In this document: piece by piece, positions 1-7,736 of the stretch
Layout of the letters: every line of letters begins with the position of its first letter
How positions within the stretch are numbered: position 1 is the first letter of the stretch
NCBI GenBank assembly: GCA_943367755.1
Contig: CALRKB020000003.1
Location: forward strand, 106,804 to 170,803
Length of the DNA stretch: 64,000 nucleotides
From: PCC-6802 sp943367755
GTDB taxonomy: Bacteria > Cyanobacteriota > Cyanobacteriia > Pseudanabaenales > Pseudanabaenaceae
Direction of reading: 5' to 3'
Position numbers and translations under genes: made by a program
Notes under the pieces: generated by a model
Databases searched by the model: none
What the model was told of the DNA's origin: nothing
What the model saw: the letters and a program-made list of their open reading frames with translations, nothing else

Positions 1-1026
1 AACCTGTTGCGGGGCATCTTAGTCCTATCCATCCCACCATTACTATGGCTGACTAAGGACTTTGCGCCTTTGTGGGGATCTTCTGTAAGTTTTTGGGGAC
101 TTTTGGCCGTTACTTTTCTTGTATCCACATTTACGCAGTTTTTTACCCCAGCAGAGCAATCCGCCATTACCTTAGTAGTGGAACGACCAAAGCTGCTGGC
201 GGCCAATTCGATCTATACAACTACAATCATGGCAGCGCTAATTTTAGGCTTTGCTATGGGTGAGCCGCTATTAGCATTGGCTAATCATTTGATCGGTAAA
301 ATTGGTCAAGAGGTGGTCGTAGGCGGTAGCTATTTAATCGCTGGCTTCATCTTGCTCTTGCTCAAAACCGGTGAGACTCCAGAATCATTTAGCAAGCAAG
401 ATATCCATATCTGGAATGACTTGCAAGAAGGGCTACAGTACCTAGGGCAGAACCGTGCTGCTAAAGCCGCATTGCTCCAGTTAGTTTGCACTTTTTCGGC
501 GATCGCTGCCTTAACGGTTTTAGCAGTGCGCCTGGCTGAAGTCATCCCCGAAATTAAATCTGAGCAATTTGGCTTCCTGTTGGCAGATGCCAGCGTCGGT
601 ATGGCAATTGGCGCGGCGATCGTGGGTAGATTTGGGCATTACATGAGCCGCCAGCGATTTGCGTTAGTAGGTTCGATCGGTATGGCTGTTTTTCTCGCAG
701 GGCTAGCTTTTTTTAATGCGCGATTTTTTCCTGCCCTGGGGGCGATCGCGGGTATCGGTCTGTTTGCGGGACTCTGCGTTATCCCCATGCAAACGGTGAT
801 TCAGGAAGAAACGCCCGAAGAAGTACGCGGCAAAGTATTTGGCTTGCAAAATAACGCGATCAATATCGCGCTCAGCTTACCCTTAGCTGTTGCGGGAATT
901 GCAGAATCCTATTTGGGATTAAAGATCGTAATTTTAGTATTAAGTGGACTTTCGCTGGTGAGTGGCATCTTTACCTGGCAAATTACGCGACGGAAAGCAT
1001 CCGATAAGGAATCGCCTGCTGAGTAG
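1..1026 (+). CDS. MFS permease, 5' end outside the window
   Basis: The frame is open to the first base, so only the C-terminal part (about 340 residues) is visible. It shows repeated hydrophobic segments of 18-22 residues and a loop with EETPEEVRGKVFGLQN, the type of cytoplasmic motif seen in the macrolide-efflux/MFS_3 branch of the major facilitator superfamily. This would be an inner-membrane, proton-driven exporter; the substrate cannot be read from sequence. It ends 44 bases before the left inverted repeat of the IS1380-type element, so the element landed just after the gene and left it intact. MFS membership is well supported; any specific drug or substrate would be a guess. Confidence 0.8.
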   Translation, partial: NLLRGILVLSIPPLLWLTKDFAPLWGSSVSFWGLLAVTFLVSTFTQFFTPAEQSAITLVVERPKLLAANSIYTTTIMAALILGFAMGEPLLALANHLIGKIGQEVVVGGSYLIAGFILLLLKTGETPESFSKQDIHIWNDLQEGLQYLGQNRAAKAALLQLVCTFSAIAALTVLAVRLAEVIPEIKSEQFGFLLADASVGMAIGAAIVGRFGHYMSRQRFALVGSIGMAVFLAGLAFFNARFFPALGAIAGIGLFAGLCVIPMQTVIQEETPEEVRGKVFGLQNNAINIALSLPLAVAGIAESYLGLKIVILVLSGLSLVSGIFTWQITRRKASDKESPAE

Positions 1027-1069
1027 AAGTAATGCGTTTAATTAGATTGACCAATCTTGAATAGAAAGT

Positions 1070-2699
1070 GATTAACCTGCATTATTCATGAGGTGTATGA
1101 GGAGAAGCAAATTTTGCCTAATTCTGGGAAATAGCGATAGTTGTAAAGAGGAAGAAAGCCTGAAATAGCGATAAAGTGCCTCGAAAAGGCTAAAGATGCC
1201 TAAATTACCGAGAAATAGACACAAGAATCCTATGAAAGGTAAGACCTACTCAAATTTGAGGGATTGGGACTTGGATAAGTGTTGGGTAATCTGACGCAGT
1301 GCATCAGCAAAAGGACAGAACGCAGCCAACTCCACCAGAACGCGACGGGCTGAGACCGTCACCTTGGCGGCTCCTTTAATCAGCAGCAAGCGGAGGCGCT
1401 CAACCTGAGCCTTTGCCAGTTGAGTTCCAGCCGCAGCTTGGCGAATGGCAATCATCAGAATGTAAGCAGCCTGAGAGAGCAGCAAGCGGAACTGATTGGC
1501 AATAAAGGTACTGCAACTGAGACGGTCTGCTTTGATACCGAGTTTGAGTTCTTTAATGCGATGTTCACTATCGCTGCCGCGTTGAACGTAGAAGTTGTCG
1601 TATACTTCTTGTGGCGGCAGGTCAAGATTGGTCACGACAAACCGAGGATTAGCTCCTTTCGGCAGCCATTCTGCCTTCATCACCAATCGTCTAGGTGCAT
1701 CCCAAGTTCCAGCCGCATAATACACATCGTCAAACAGTCGAGCTTTCTGCTGGGTTTGGATGTAGTTTAATCGTGCGCGTTCGAGCAAATCCGCAATCTT
1801 GCGATTGAGTACGGCATTGCGCGAAAAGCCAAAGGCATAGCCAACCTTAGAACGTTCGCAAACCTGAATAATTTCTGGCAAGGAGAATCCAGCATCTGCT
1901 CGAAGAATCAGTCTCACCTCTGGCCAAGCTCGTTTCAGTCGCCAAAATAGCCAACGTAAAATGCCGGCAACGCCTTTACCCGAATGACTATTGCCCGCTC
2001 TTAACTGTAAAACCAAGGGATACCCTGTGAGGGCCTCATTAATCAGGACGGGAAAGTACATGTGAGGGGCCATAGTATCCGTGGAAACAGCTCAATTGTT
2101 GATTGCCATGCGTCGGGTCATCCCAGCCGTCAATATCCAACACCATCTCTTCAGGTGCAGTCTTGTAACCCTTGATAAATCCATCCACGACTCGGCTTCG
2201 CATCGCTGCCACTTCCTGTTTGCTGACATGGTTTTCCAGTCGAGTTATCGTCGGTTGGCTTGCCAGTAAATCTTGCTCGGCAATTGGCAGTCGTTCACAA
2301 GCTATTTTGTAAATGGGGTCGTGCCGCAACACGTTACTATCATTGGCATCTTCATACCCTCCCACCAATTGATACACTCGTTGGCTGACCAACTGATTCA
2401 GGCTATGTGTGATTTTGTTCGGGTCGCGCCATTCCTGTATACACTCTGCTAACCCCCGACAGACTTGCACTTGTTCTTCCGCTTGGCGGGCAAGCAATAT
2501 TCCTGCATCTGAGCTTAATTCTAGGCCTGAAAATCGAACAACTAGTGGGCGACGCGCATAAAAATCATAGGGTAGTTCCAAATTACACTCTGTCATGGCA
2601 AAATTGAGGTGCTAAAAGTTCTGGAGAGCTTTATCCTAAATCGTTTTAAGCTCTCTTTTCTCTTTTTCCCGATCTCTTCATGAATTATCCAGGTTAATC
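1070..2699 (-). mobile_element. IS1380-family insertion sequence, about 1.63 kb
   Basis: Imperfect inverted repeats of about 22 bases flank a transposase gene. The left end begins GATTAACCTGCATTATTCAT and the right end, read on the other strand, begins GATTAACCTGGATAATTCAT. The length matches the family's usual 1.6-1.7 kb. The four bases outside each end (AAGT left, TGGA right) do not match, so no target duplication is visible; the exact tips could be off by a base or two, or the element may be old or rearranged. The transposase carries a frameshift, so this copy is probably not autonomous. Confidence 0.8.
1246..2596 (-). pseudogene. IS1380-family DDE transposase, frameshifted
   Basis: Two minus-strand frames together make one transposase of about 450 residues. 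The N-terminal part (2596 to about 2065) begins MTECNLELPYDFYARRPLVV and contains LDIDGWDDPTHGNQQL, the region of the first catalytic aspartate. The C-terminal part (about 2073 to 1246) contains YFPVLINEALTGYPLVLQLR and the SEHRIKELK block near the catalytic glutamate. The break falls at a run of four G on the plus strand (2066-2069). Removing one base there restores a continuous FHGYYGPHMYFP reading. That points to a one-base insertion and an inactive gene; a programmed frameshift is less likely because this family normally uses a single frame. Confidence 0.85.
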
Positions 2700-2810
2700 T
2701 GGATACCAATACCGCAATTGCTCTCATTTTCGCCAACAGTTAAGAGACTTCATGGGGTTGATTTTAATGTTTTTATTCATCTTCCCTTTTCGTTGAGAGG
2801 CAGCTGAACT

Positions 2811-3107
2811 ATGCAGAAAACAATTCCAGCACATTTAGCAAGTACTTATCAATTAATCCAGTGTGCTTTCCCTCATGGCATTGACAATCAGATGTATTTT
2901 CCGCTGCTGAGAATTCTGTATGAGCACATGTCTGATCGCAATTTAGCTCAAGTGATTTCTGAATATAGCGGGAAAGACTACTATGGCGTCCTAAATGACA
3001 TATACGGAGTTGGAGAATTGGGGACAGTGTTACCTGAGGGCATCGATTCTGTCAAACAGAAGTTGATGAATTGCAACTATTATGAAAATTGGCTAGCAGG
3101 TGAATGA
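2811..3107 (+). CDS. Small DUF3349-like protein, 98 aa
   Basis: A short soluble protein with no signal peptide or membrane segment. The stretch FPHGIDNQMYFPLLRILYEH followed by MSDRNLAQVISE and then a helix GIDSVKQKLMNCNYYENW resembles the layout of the DUF3349 family (G-x-D-x-x-PLL, then a DD/EV helix, then a final R/K helix). The function of that family is unknown to me. The gene lies about 110 bases right of the IS1380 element and faces away from it. The ATG at 2811 follows GAGAGGCAGCTGAACT, a weak Shine-Dalgarno context. That it is a gene is likely; the family match rests on motif memory only. Confidence 0.6.
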   Translation: MQKTIPAHLASTYQLIQCAFPHGIDNQMYFPLLRILYEHMSDRNLAQVISEYSGKDYYGVLNDIYGVGELGTVLPEGIDSVKQKLMNCNYYENWLAGE

Positions 3108-3127
3108 TATCGTACCAGGACAGAATA

Positions 3128-3552
3128 CTACAAAGCATCTCGGCAGATTGCTTGCGGTAGTTGCTGGATTACACGTTGAAAGGGAGATGGATCGTCTAAT
3201 CCCTGCGCTAGAATTAGCGACCCCTGAATCGAGATCGCTGCATCTTCGGCGCGTTGTTGCGCTAATATTGCATCCATTCCAGTTTCGATTAACACTTTCG
3301 CGATCGCTTCACAATTATTTATCTCTTGTGTTAGCTTGCGTGGCGCAGCCAATCGCCGATCCACTGTCCGAACTTAAACAGAAAAAGATTCACTATGCTT
3401 ACCCAATCTCGAACTGCTTATCTGTGCGATCGCCGATCCATTTTCGGGACTTGCAAACGTAGCTGATTCGTTTGGATTGCTTATTTGCGATCGCACTCAG
3501 ACAATCTCAACGGACTCAATCGGCGATATCGTTACGTATAACGGCTTGCGCG
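3128..3552 (-). pseudogene. TetR-family regulator C-terminal remnant, copy 1
   Basis: The minus strand encodes AIAKVLIETGMDAILAQQ and IQGSLILAQGLDDPSPFQRV, the ligand-domain end of a YcdC/AcrR-like TetR regulator. No helix-turn-helix domain is present. The apparent start (MDRRLAAPRKLTQ) is made by an inserted dispersed repeat rather than by the original gene. The same remnant occurs again at 7007-7345 in the same orientation, and both copies share a 43-base AT-rich tail ending ACGTATAACGGC. The differences between copies are mostly conservative, so they probably diverged as functional paralogues before decaying. Confidence 0.7.
3328..3354 (+). repeat. Dispersed palindromic short repeat, copy A
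   Basis: This is one of three copies in the window of a core that reads TTAGCTTGCGTGGCG, one variable base, then AGCCAATC. Here it interrupts the TetR remnant and is absent at the matching point of the second remnant, where the flanks are continuous. Cyanobacterial genomes carry many short dispersed repeats of this style. Confidence 0.7.
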
Positions 3553-3615
3553 TCACAGGCGGCAGATAATGTATGACTCAGTATCAGCATTGCCGACCGT
3601 CCTGTGCAAGCGCTG

Positions 3616-4320
3616 GTGTACGCCCAGCATGGGCGTGAACTAATGGGGTGAAAGTCCCCTGTCGGAGAACCAACGTCCAAATGCTCGAAAGCCATAGGAG
3701 CCGAGTGACGACAACGACTAGCTTAAGGCAAGGGCGTTTCCGCGAGGAAGGGTCTGAAGGAAGCCAGCGGCAAACCTGCGAGCTGACGAACAGAAACGTC
3801 ATAGAAGGCTGACATTCCTGTGGCGAGTGAGCACCACATCACAAAGCCTTTTGGTTCAGGGAACACAGTAAATGACGCAGTTGTGCAGGGACAGTTCACG
3901 TTCTTATCTGGGGAGATCTGCTCAAATGGCGGTTTGAGCGTCTATGGGAGTCTGAATGAGGTCTAGCTGGAAACGGCTAGGTAGCCACAGAACCCTAAAG
4001 AAACTGAGACAGCGTGAGTCGCGGCAACGTTACTCATGATTGAGCAGAAGTCAGCAGAGGTCATAGTAGCCAAACGCTCATCGCAATGGGTGAGACACGG
4101 TGAAGGGCTGAACCTTTGAAAGCAGGGAGGAGTTGCAAAGCTCGACTTGGCGATGAACCCGACCGGGGGAGCTATTTTGTCGGCGCTTAATTGCACAACC
4201 AGCCTTGGATATCGGTTCTTTTGAGCCTAAGTATCTAAATCTTTCTGAGGAAGCGCCCCATGCGGAGCCGCACGTGGGGTGCTGTGGGGACTGGGGGAGA
4301 AAATCCCCTGGTTACCCGAT
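3616..4320 (+). ncRNA. ORF-less group II intron
   Basis: The 705-base element starts GTGTACGCCC and ends CTGGTTACCCGAT, both typical of bacterial group II introns. Domain I has GTGAACTAATGGGGTGAAAG and GAGCCGAGTGACGACAACG. Domain V is at 4252-4283, with the AGC catalytic triad (4252-4254), an eight-pair lower stem and the CG bulge. A domain VI hairpin follows. CGCTG directly before the 5' splice site (3611-3615) pairs with CAGCG at 3765-3769, a good IBS1-EBS1 match. No reverse transcriptase/maturase frame is present, so domain IV has lost the intron-encoded protein; splicing or movement would need a protein from elsewhere. It sits just past the stop codon of the convergent protease gene, a common landing place. 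Confidence 0.85.
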
Positions 4321-4338
4321 TAGACTCTACCCTACCGA

Positions 4339-4719
4339 TTAACTTAAACTGCTCAATGCTTGGATTGTAACCTTGCCACCCTCGATCGCATCAAGCTGCA
4401 TCCGATAGCCATAGAGCAAGCTCATACCGACCAAAGGATCTGTTTCGGCTGCGTTAACATCAATATATCGATATTCACCGTCCCAAATAACAAGACCACT
4501 GTACACGTCAAAGATACAAGTACTTCCATCCCCTAATGTTCCCTCTTCACGGCTATACAACCGTAGGTTGAGGCTGTTGATTACTATCAGAGGTAAGGTC
4601 AAAAAGCCTGTGAATCCTGTATCAATGACAGCATCAATCATTTGCCTCTGTGAATCTGCATTGCCTACGACTAGCCGGATTGTCGCCTCGCAGTTTTGAT
4701 CAACAATTCCTTGCATCAT
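4339..4719 (-). CDS. Clan AA aspartic protease-like protein, 126 aa
   Basis: This is a single-lobe retropepsin-type fold. IDAVIDTGFTGFLTLP near residues 27-42 holds the D-T-G catalytic triad, and DPLVGMSLLYGYRMQLDAIEGG near residues 91-113 is the conserved second half. Such short proteins act as homodimers. Stand-alone members are frequent in cyanobacteria, with physiological substrates mostly unknown. It lies four bases downstream of the 88-residue gene at 4724-4990, so the two are almost certainly co-transcribed. Start: two successive ATGs (4719 and 4716), either usable. Confidence 0.8.
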   Translation of the reverse strand: MMQGIVDQNCEATIRLVVGNADSQRQMIDAVIDTGFTGFLTLPLIVINSLNLRLYSREEGTLGDGSTCIFDVYSGLVIWDGEYRYIDVNAAETDPLVGMSLLYGYRMQLDAIEGGKVTIQALSSLS

Positions 4720-4723
4720 AAAG

Positions 4724-4990
4724 TTAAAGCAGACGACCTAAGCCAAAGCGGTGAACGCCTTTATGCCCAATCCGAACACGCCAAATTTGAGCGTCAGGGT
4801 TTCGTTCCAGTAATCGATTAGAAGCAGTTATTGTGTCATTGGCAAGCTCAAAAGCCCCTGTTTCGATATCGATCGCCACAATTTTGCCATGATTGCCTTG
4901 TTCGACTTGGGGACGTACCAGAGATTCATAAATCTCATTGCCACGTCGAGCAAATTCCTCTTTGCTGTAGCGAAGTTGCTGAACTGTCAT
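4724..4990 (-). CDS. Small protein encoded with the aspartic protease
   Basis: An 88-residue soluble protein containing IVAIDIETGAFELANDTI and ending IWRVRIGHKGVHRFGLGRLL. Proteins of this size with a G-K-I-V-A-I-D-I-x-T-G-x-F core and a basic, aromatic C-terminus occur in cyanobacteria next to clan AA protease genes; the biochemical role is not known to me. The four-base spacing to the protease gene suggests co-translation. A toxin-antitoxin-like or substrate-protease pairing is possible, but nothing in the sequence proves it. Confidence 0.7.
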   Translation of the reverse strand: MTVQQLRYSKEEFARRGNEIYESLVRPQVEQGNHGKIVAIDIETGAFELANDTITASNRLLERNPDAQIWRVRIGHKGVHRFGLGRLL

Positions 4991-5077
4991 AAACCTGACC
5001 TTGTTTCAACGTTACCCCTACATTTTAACCGATGCGATCGCCCATTCTTCTCAGGACTATGTTAGACCGCTCTTTTT

Positions 5078-5605
5078 CTATTGGCAAACACCTATATTGG
5101 TCATAAACCTATTTGGGTCTACATCAAGACGACCAAAATTGGGCTGATGAGGTCGAGATCGCTTGTGCGAAGCAAGTGCTGGAGAACTTGGAAACCCACA
5201 GAACGAGCCATCCCCTGCAGAGAAGAAGACAGTAGCTCCATTATCAAAATATCCACTTGGCAGTTGACAAGCACCCCTATTGCTGCCAAAGCTTGCTGGG
5301 TTTCGCCGCCCTAGGCTCCGACGCCTATATACGCTTTGGGCAATCTCTAAATGCTTACGACTCAAAAAACCGCAATATGAGGATCCATTTGAATAGAATA
5401 CTGTCACCCCATTGTCAAAGTATCCCACATTAGGATAGGTGTCTCCACCCTCAAAATGGGTATGTTGACATTGCTTCAAAGGATTTACATAATCTTTCCA
5501 GGAAGTACATAAATTATGTGCTTGGACAGATGAAGGAGAACCATAAAAATAAGGAACTGATATTGTTGCTCCCAGAACAACTTGAAGAAATAATTTATAT
5601 TTCAC
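5078..5605 (-). CDS. Exported protein with an internal duplication, 175 aa
   Basis: It begins MKYKLFLQVVLGATISVPYF, a signal peptide probably cleaved near VQA-HN (about residue 30). The mature part has two copies of a GYFDNG-(V/A)-TVF-(Y/F)-S unit, each followed within about 12 residues by a Y/F-CGF motif (residues about 60-82 and 118-140), plus paired cysteines that suggest disulfides in the periplasm or outside the cell. I do not recognise the family. It sits alone, upstream of the protease pair on the same strand. The start fits the signal peptide. Confidence 0.65.
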   Translation of the reverse strand: MKYKLFLQVVLGATISVPYFYGSPSSVQAHNLCTSWKDYVNPLKQCQHTHFEGGDTYPNVGYFDNGVTVFYSNGSSYCGFLSRKHLEIAQSVYRRRSLGRRNPASFGSNRGACQLPSGYFDNGATVFFSAGDGSFCGFPSSPALASHKRSRPHQPNFGRLDVDPNRFMTNIGVCQ

Positions 5606-5747
5606 GCTTGCCTCAATATGTATGCCTAACGCTGGCCATCACCTGGCCGCAGGTCGACTTGATGAGATTCACAGACCTGAAGGTGGCGGCTCAGGTGCAT
5701 GGCAATGTTGGGCAACAATGGAATGAACCAGCACTTATTGGCTATGT

Positions 5748-6434
5748 TCATAGTGGCTCTGTAACCGGTGCCTGCCTAGCACCTTGTGGACGCTTCTCAA
5801 ATACGACAACACTATCGTAGACGGCGATGCAATCTGTGGTACGAGTAAACGGTGATACGGGTAGAGCGTTGCGAGAATGGACTGCGTTTATTTCGTCGAT
5901 CTTATTTTTTGCATATTCAATAAAACTTCCGGTCCTCCGCAGACCACCTCCATACTCGTCCCAGTAACATGTATGTGTATCTTCGACCATGTAGACACCT
6001 TTAGGGTGAATGCGTTCATAAAGTAGCTCAAAAGAGGAAATCATATGGTCATTAATGTGGCTTCCATCGTCAAGGACAATGTCTATTCTTGGGTACTTCC
6101 TAAGAATTTGCTGGATAATTGCTGGATCGTCCTGGCTGCCGATAAAGACCTCGATTGAATCTTGCTCATGCTTCTTGCATTCAGGATTTATGTCAACCCC
6201 AACAATGCGTGCTCCACCTCCGAAATACTCTCTCCACATCTCCAGCGAGCCGCCCCCAAAGACGCCGATCTCAAGCATAACTGGGGATGCATTGCGGAAC
6301 CTGGAGAAGTGTCTTTCATAAATATCGAAATAATGAATCCATTTGTGAAGTCTCTTGGAGGAGTTTTCCAAGAAATATCTGTGGAGGAAGCCTTGATCAT
6401 TCTGGTCCTTCATGAATGCATTCAATTTATACAC
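5748..6434 (-). CDS. Class I SAM-dependent methyltransferase, CmcI/macrocin-like
   Basis: The Rossmann-fold signature is clear: MLEIGVFGGGSLEMW (motif I, about residues 53-67), then IVGVDINPEC with the acidic residue that holds the SAM ribose, then IDIVLDDGSHINDHM. The last is typical of the metal-dependent sugar O-methyltransferase group (MycE/TylF/CmcI-like), where the D-D-G-S-H segment helps bind Mg. It ends YMVEDTHTCYWDEYGGG and SVVVFEKR. The likely role is methylation of a sugar or secondary metabolite; the acceptor is unknown. No glycosyltransferase or polyketide gene is nearby, so it looks like an isolated accessory gene. An ATG at 6410 is an alternative start. A 40-bp-period repeat array lies directly upstream. 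Confidence 0.8.
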   Translation of the reverse strand: MYKLNAFMKDQNDQGFLHRYFLENSSKRLHKWIHYFDIYERHFSRFRNASPVMLEIGVFGGGSLEMWREYFGGGARIVGVDINPECKKHEQDSIEVFIGSQDDPAIIQQILRKYPRIDIVLDDGSHINDHMISSFELLYERIHPKGVYMVEDTHTCYWDEYGGGLRRTGSFIEYAKNKIDEINAVHSRNALPVSPFTRTTDCIAVYDSVVVFEKRPQGARQAPVTEPL

Positions 6435-6476
6435 TAGAATTATGGCGCGTCCGCCTCTGGTCTGCCCAACTATGTA

Positions 6477-6610
6477 TTATACGGAAAATTTCCGTATAAC
6501 TACCCAATACAGGATGATTATACGGAAACTTTCTGGGTAACACAACTAATTGGTGTACTATACGGAAACTTTCTGGGTAACATCCTCATAAAGGGTGTTA
6601 TACGGAAAAA
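6477..6610. repeat. Tandem array with 40-bp period upstream of the methyltransferase
   Basis: TATACGGAAA occurs four times, at 6478, 6519, 6559 and 6599 (spacing 41, 40, 40). Units 2 and 3 share 24 bases (TATACGGAAACTTTCTGGGT then AACA). Unit 1 is instead a perfect 23-base palindrome, TTATACGGAAA-A-TTTCCGTATAA (6477-6499). The array starts 43 bases before the methyltransferase start on the opposite side of its coding sequence, so it occupies the promoter region. Four helical turns per unit would put all sites on one face of the DNA, as expected for operators or iterons. Which it is cannot be told from sequence. Confidence 0.75.
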
Positions 6611-7006
6611 TGCAGATTGACACAACGGATCGATAGGGCAAATTTTGACCTCTGCCAATTCTTAGGGATTACTATTAACCCGGCAATCTGAGATATTAAA
6701 GGAGATACAGGTGTTTCAAGGGTCACTACCTAAAAAATGCACGCTCAATTATTGCCAGGTTAATATCAAACTTTCGGAAGTGTTCATGAGAATCTACTTC
6801 CATGTGGACAGGTTGCTCGCTGATCCTTGCCAGAGAGATCGCACCGTGGCTCAAAGTTAGCGACAAATAGAATAATGGCAGTACCCTCGCAAATCAAAAT
6901 CGCCCAGATTAAGAATGAATATTACGAGTTTGCCTGCCATACAAGAGTACTGTTTTTAATGCTTAGAATTATGTGAGTAAAAATTAAGGGTGATAAAAGC
7001 AAACCC
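6611..7006. other. Gene-free stretch in the accessory region
   Basis: About 400 bases between the repeat array and the second TetR remnant. I see no frame with a credible start and ribosome binding site, no RNA gene and no element ends. Together with the intron and remnants it looks like decayed accessory DNA. Confidence 0.5.
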
Positions 7007-7345
7007 CTACGAAGCATCTCGGCAGATTTCCTCCGGTAGTTGCTTGATTACACGCTGAAAGGGAGATGGATCTTCTAATCCCTGCGCTAGAATTAGCGAC
7101 CCCTGAATCGCGATCGCTACATCTTCGGCGCGTTGTTGCGCTAATATTTCATCCATCCCAGTTTCGATTAACACTTTCGCGATCACCGATCCACTGTCGG
7201 GACTTGAGCAGAAAACAGATTCTCTATGCTTGCCTAATCTCGAACTGCTTAGCTTTGCGTTAGCTTGCGTTAGCTTGCGTGGCGTAGCCAATCGCACTCA
7301 GATAATCTCAACGGACTCAATCGGCGATATCGGTACGTATAACGG
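7007..7345 (-). pseudogene. TetR-family regulator C-terminal remnant, copy 2
   Basis: The minus strand encodes VIAKVLIETGMDEILAQQ and IQGSLILAQGLEDPSPFQRV, paralogous to the remnant at 3128-3552. The DNA-binding N-terminus is missing. The frame start is again supplied by unrelated sequence, including a dispersed short repeat at 7267-7293. Upstream on the same strand a short frame, 7410 to 7270 (MSDSPVAVLAEYFKNVV...), overlaps the shared tail; it might be a further remnant, but I cannot assign it. Confidence 0.65.
7257..7293 (+). repeat. Dispersed palindromic short repeat, copy B
   Basis: The core at 7267-7293 is preceded by a partial extra GCGTTAGCTT unit, giving a small tandem. It lies at a different point of the TetR remnant than copy A does in the first remnant. 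Confidence 0.7.
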
Positions 7346-7571
7346 CCTTGAGTTGAGCGGACGACGTTTTTGAAATATTCTGCTAGCACGGCAACGGGTG
7401 AATCTGACATAGGAGTAACTCTGTCTGGTTAATGTCTTAGACATATCCTATGCTGGGCAAATGCTTGTCAACCTTTGCTTTCCTCTATTGTAAAGAAACG
7501 TGTGCGTAAGCCCTGCTTATCGCATGGTTTTATTAGGTGTAATTTCCCCAACATGATATAAGGGAAAGTTC
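7346..7571. other. Gene-free stretch between remnant and small frame
   Basis: Contains the start of the unassigned short minus-strand frame at 7410, and otherwise AT-rich sequence. No promoter or RNA gene is convincing. Confidence 0.4.
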
Positions 7572-7718
7572 ATGAGCGATCGCAGAGACGTCAATGAGAT
7601 TCTCTCTCATATAAAAAAGCAGTGGGGCATGGCTACCACACTGCTCAATATTGAGGAGGTGAAATCAAAAAAGTCGCGATTCCGAAGCGGATGCCTCTGG
7701 CCGCGCCCTACTAGTTAA
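7572..7718 (+). CDS. Possible 48-residue small protein
   Basis: An ATG at 7572 follows AGGGAAAGTTC, a fair ribosome binding site, and opens a 48-codon frame beginning MSDRRDVNEILSHIKKQWGM and ending in a basic, low-complexity tail. The first 35 residues look like an amphipathic helix-rich small protein; the tail does not look conserved. No family is recognised. It converges on gnd with an 18-base gap. It could be a real small gene or a chance frame. Confidence 0.3.
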   Translation: MSDRRDVNEILSHIKKQWGMATTLLNIEEVKSKKSRFRSGCLWPRPTS

Positions 7719-7736
7719 ATCACCTAGCTAAACTTC

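Noticed and set aside
3584..4196. Open frames on the minus strand within the group II intron
   Set aside because: They overlap the conserved domain I-III ribozyme core and have intron-like, not protein-like, composition; no family match.
6477..6610. CRISPR array
   Set aside because: Only four units, repeats of 10-24 bases that vary, spacers of 16-29 bases that are not consistent, and no cas genes nearby.
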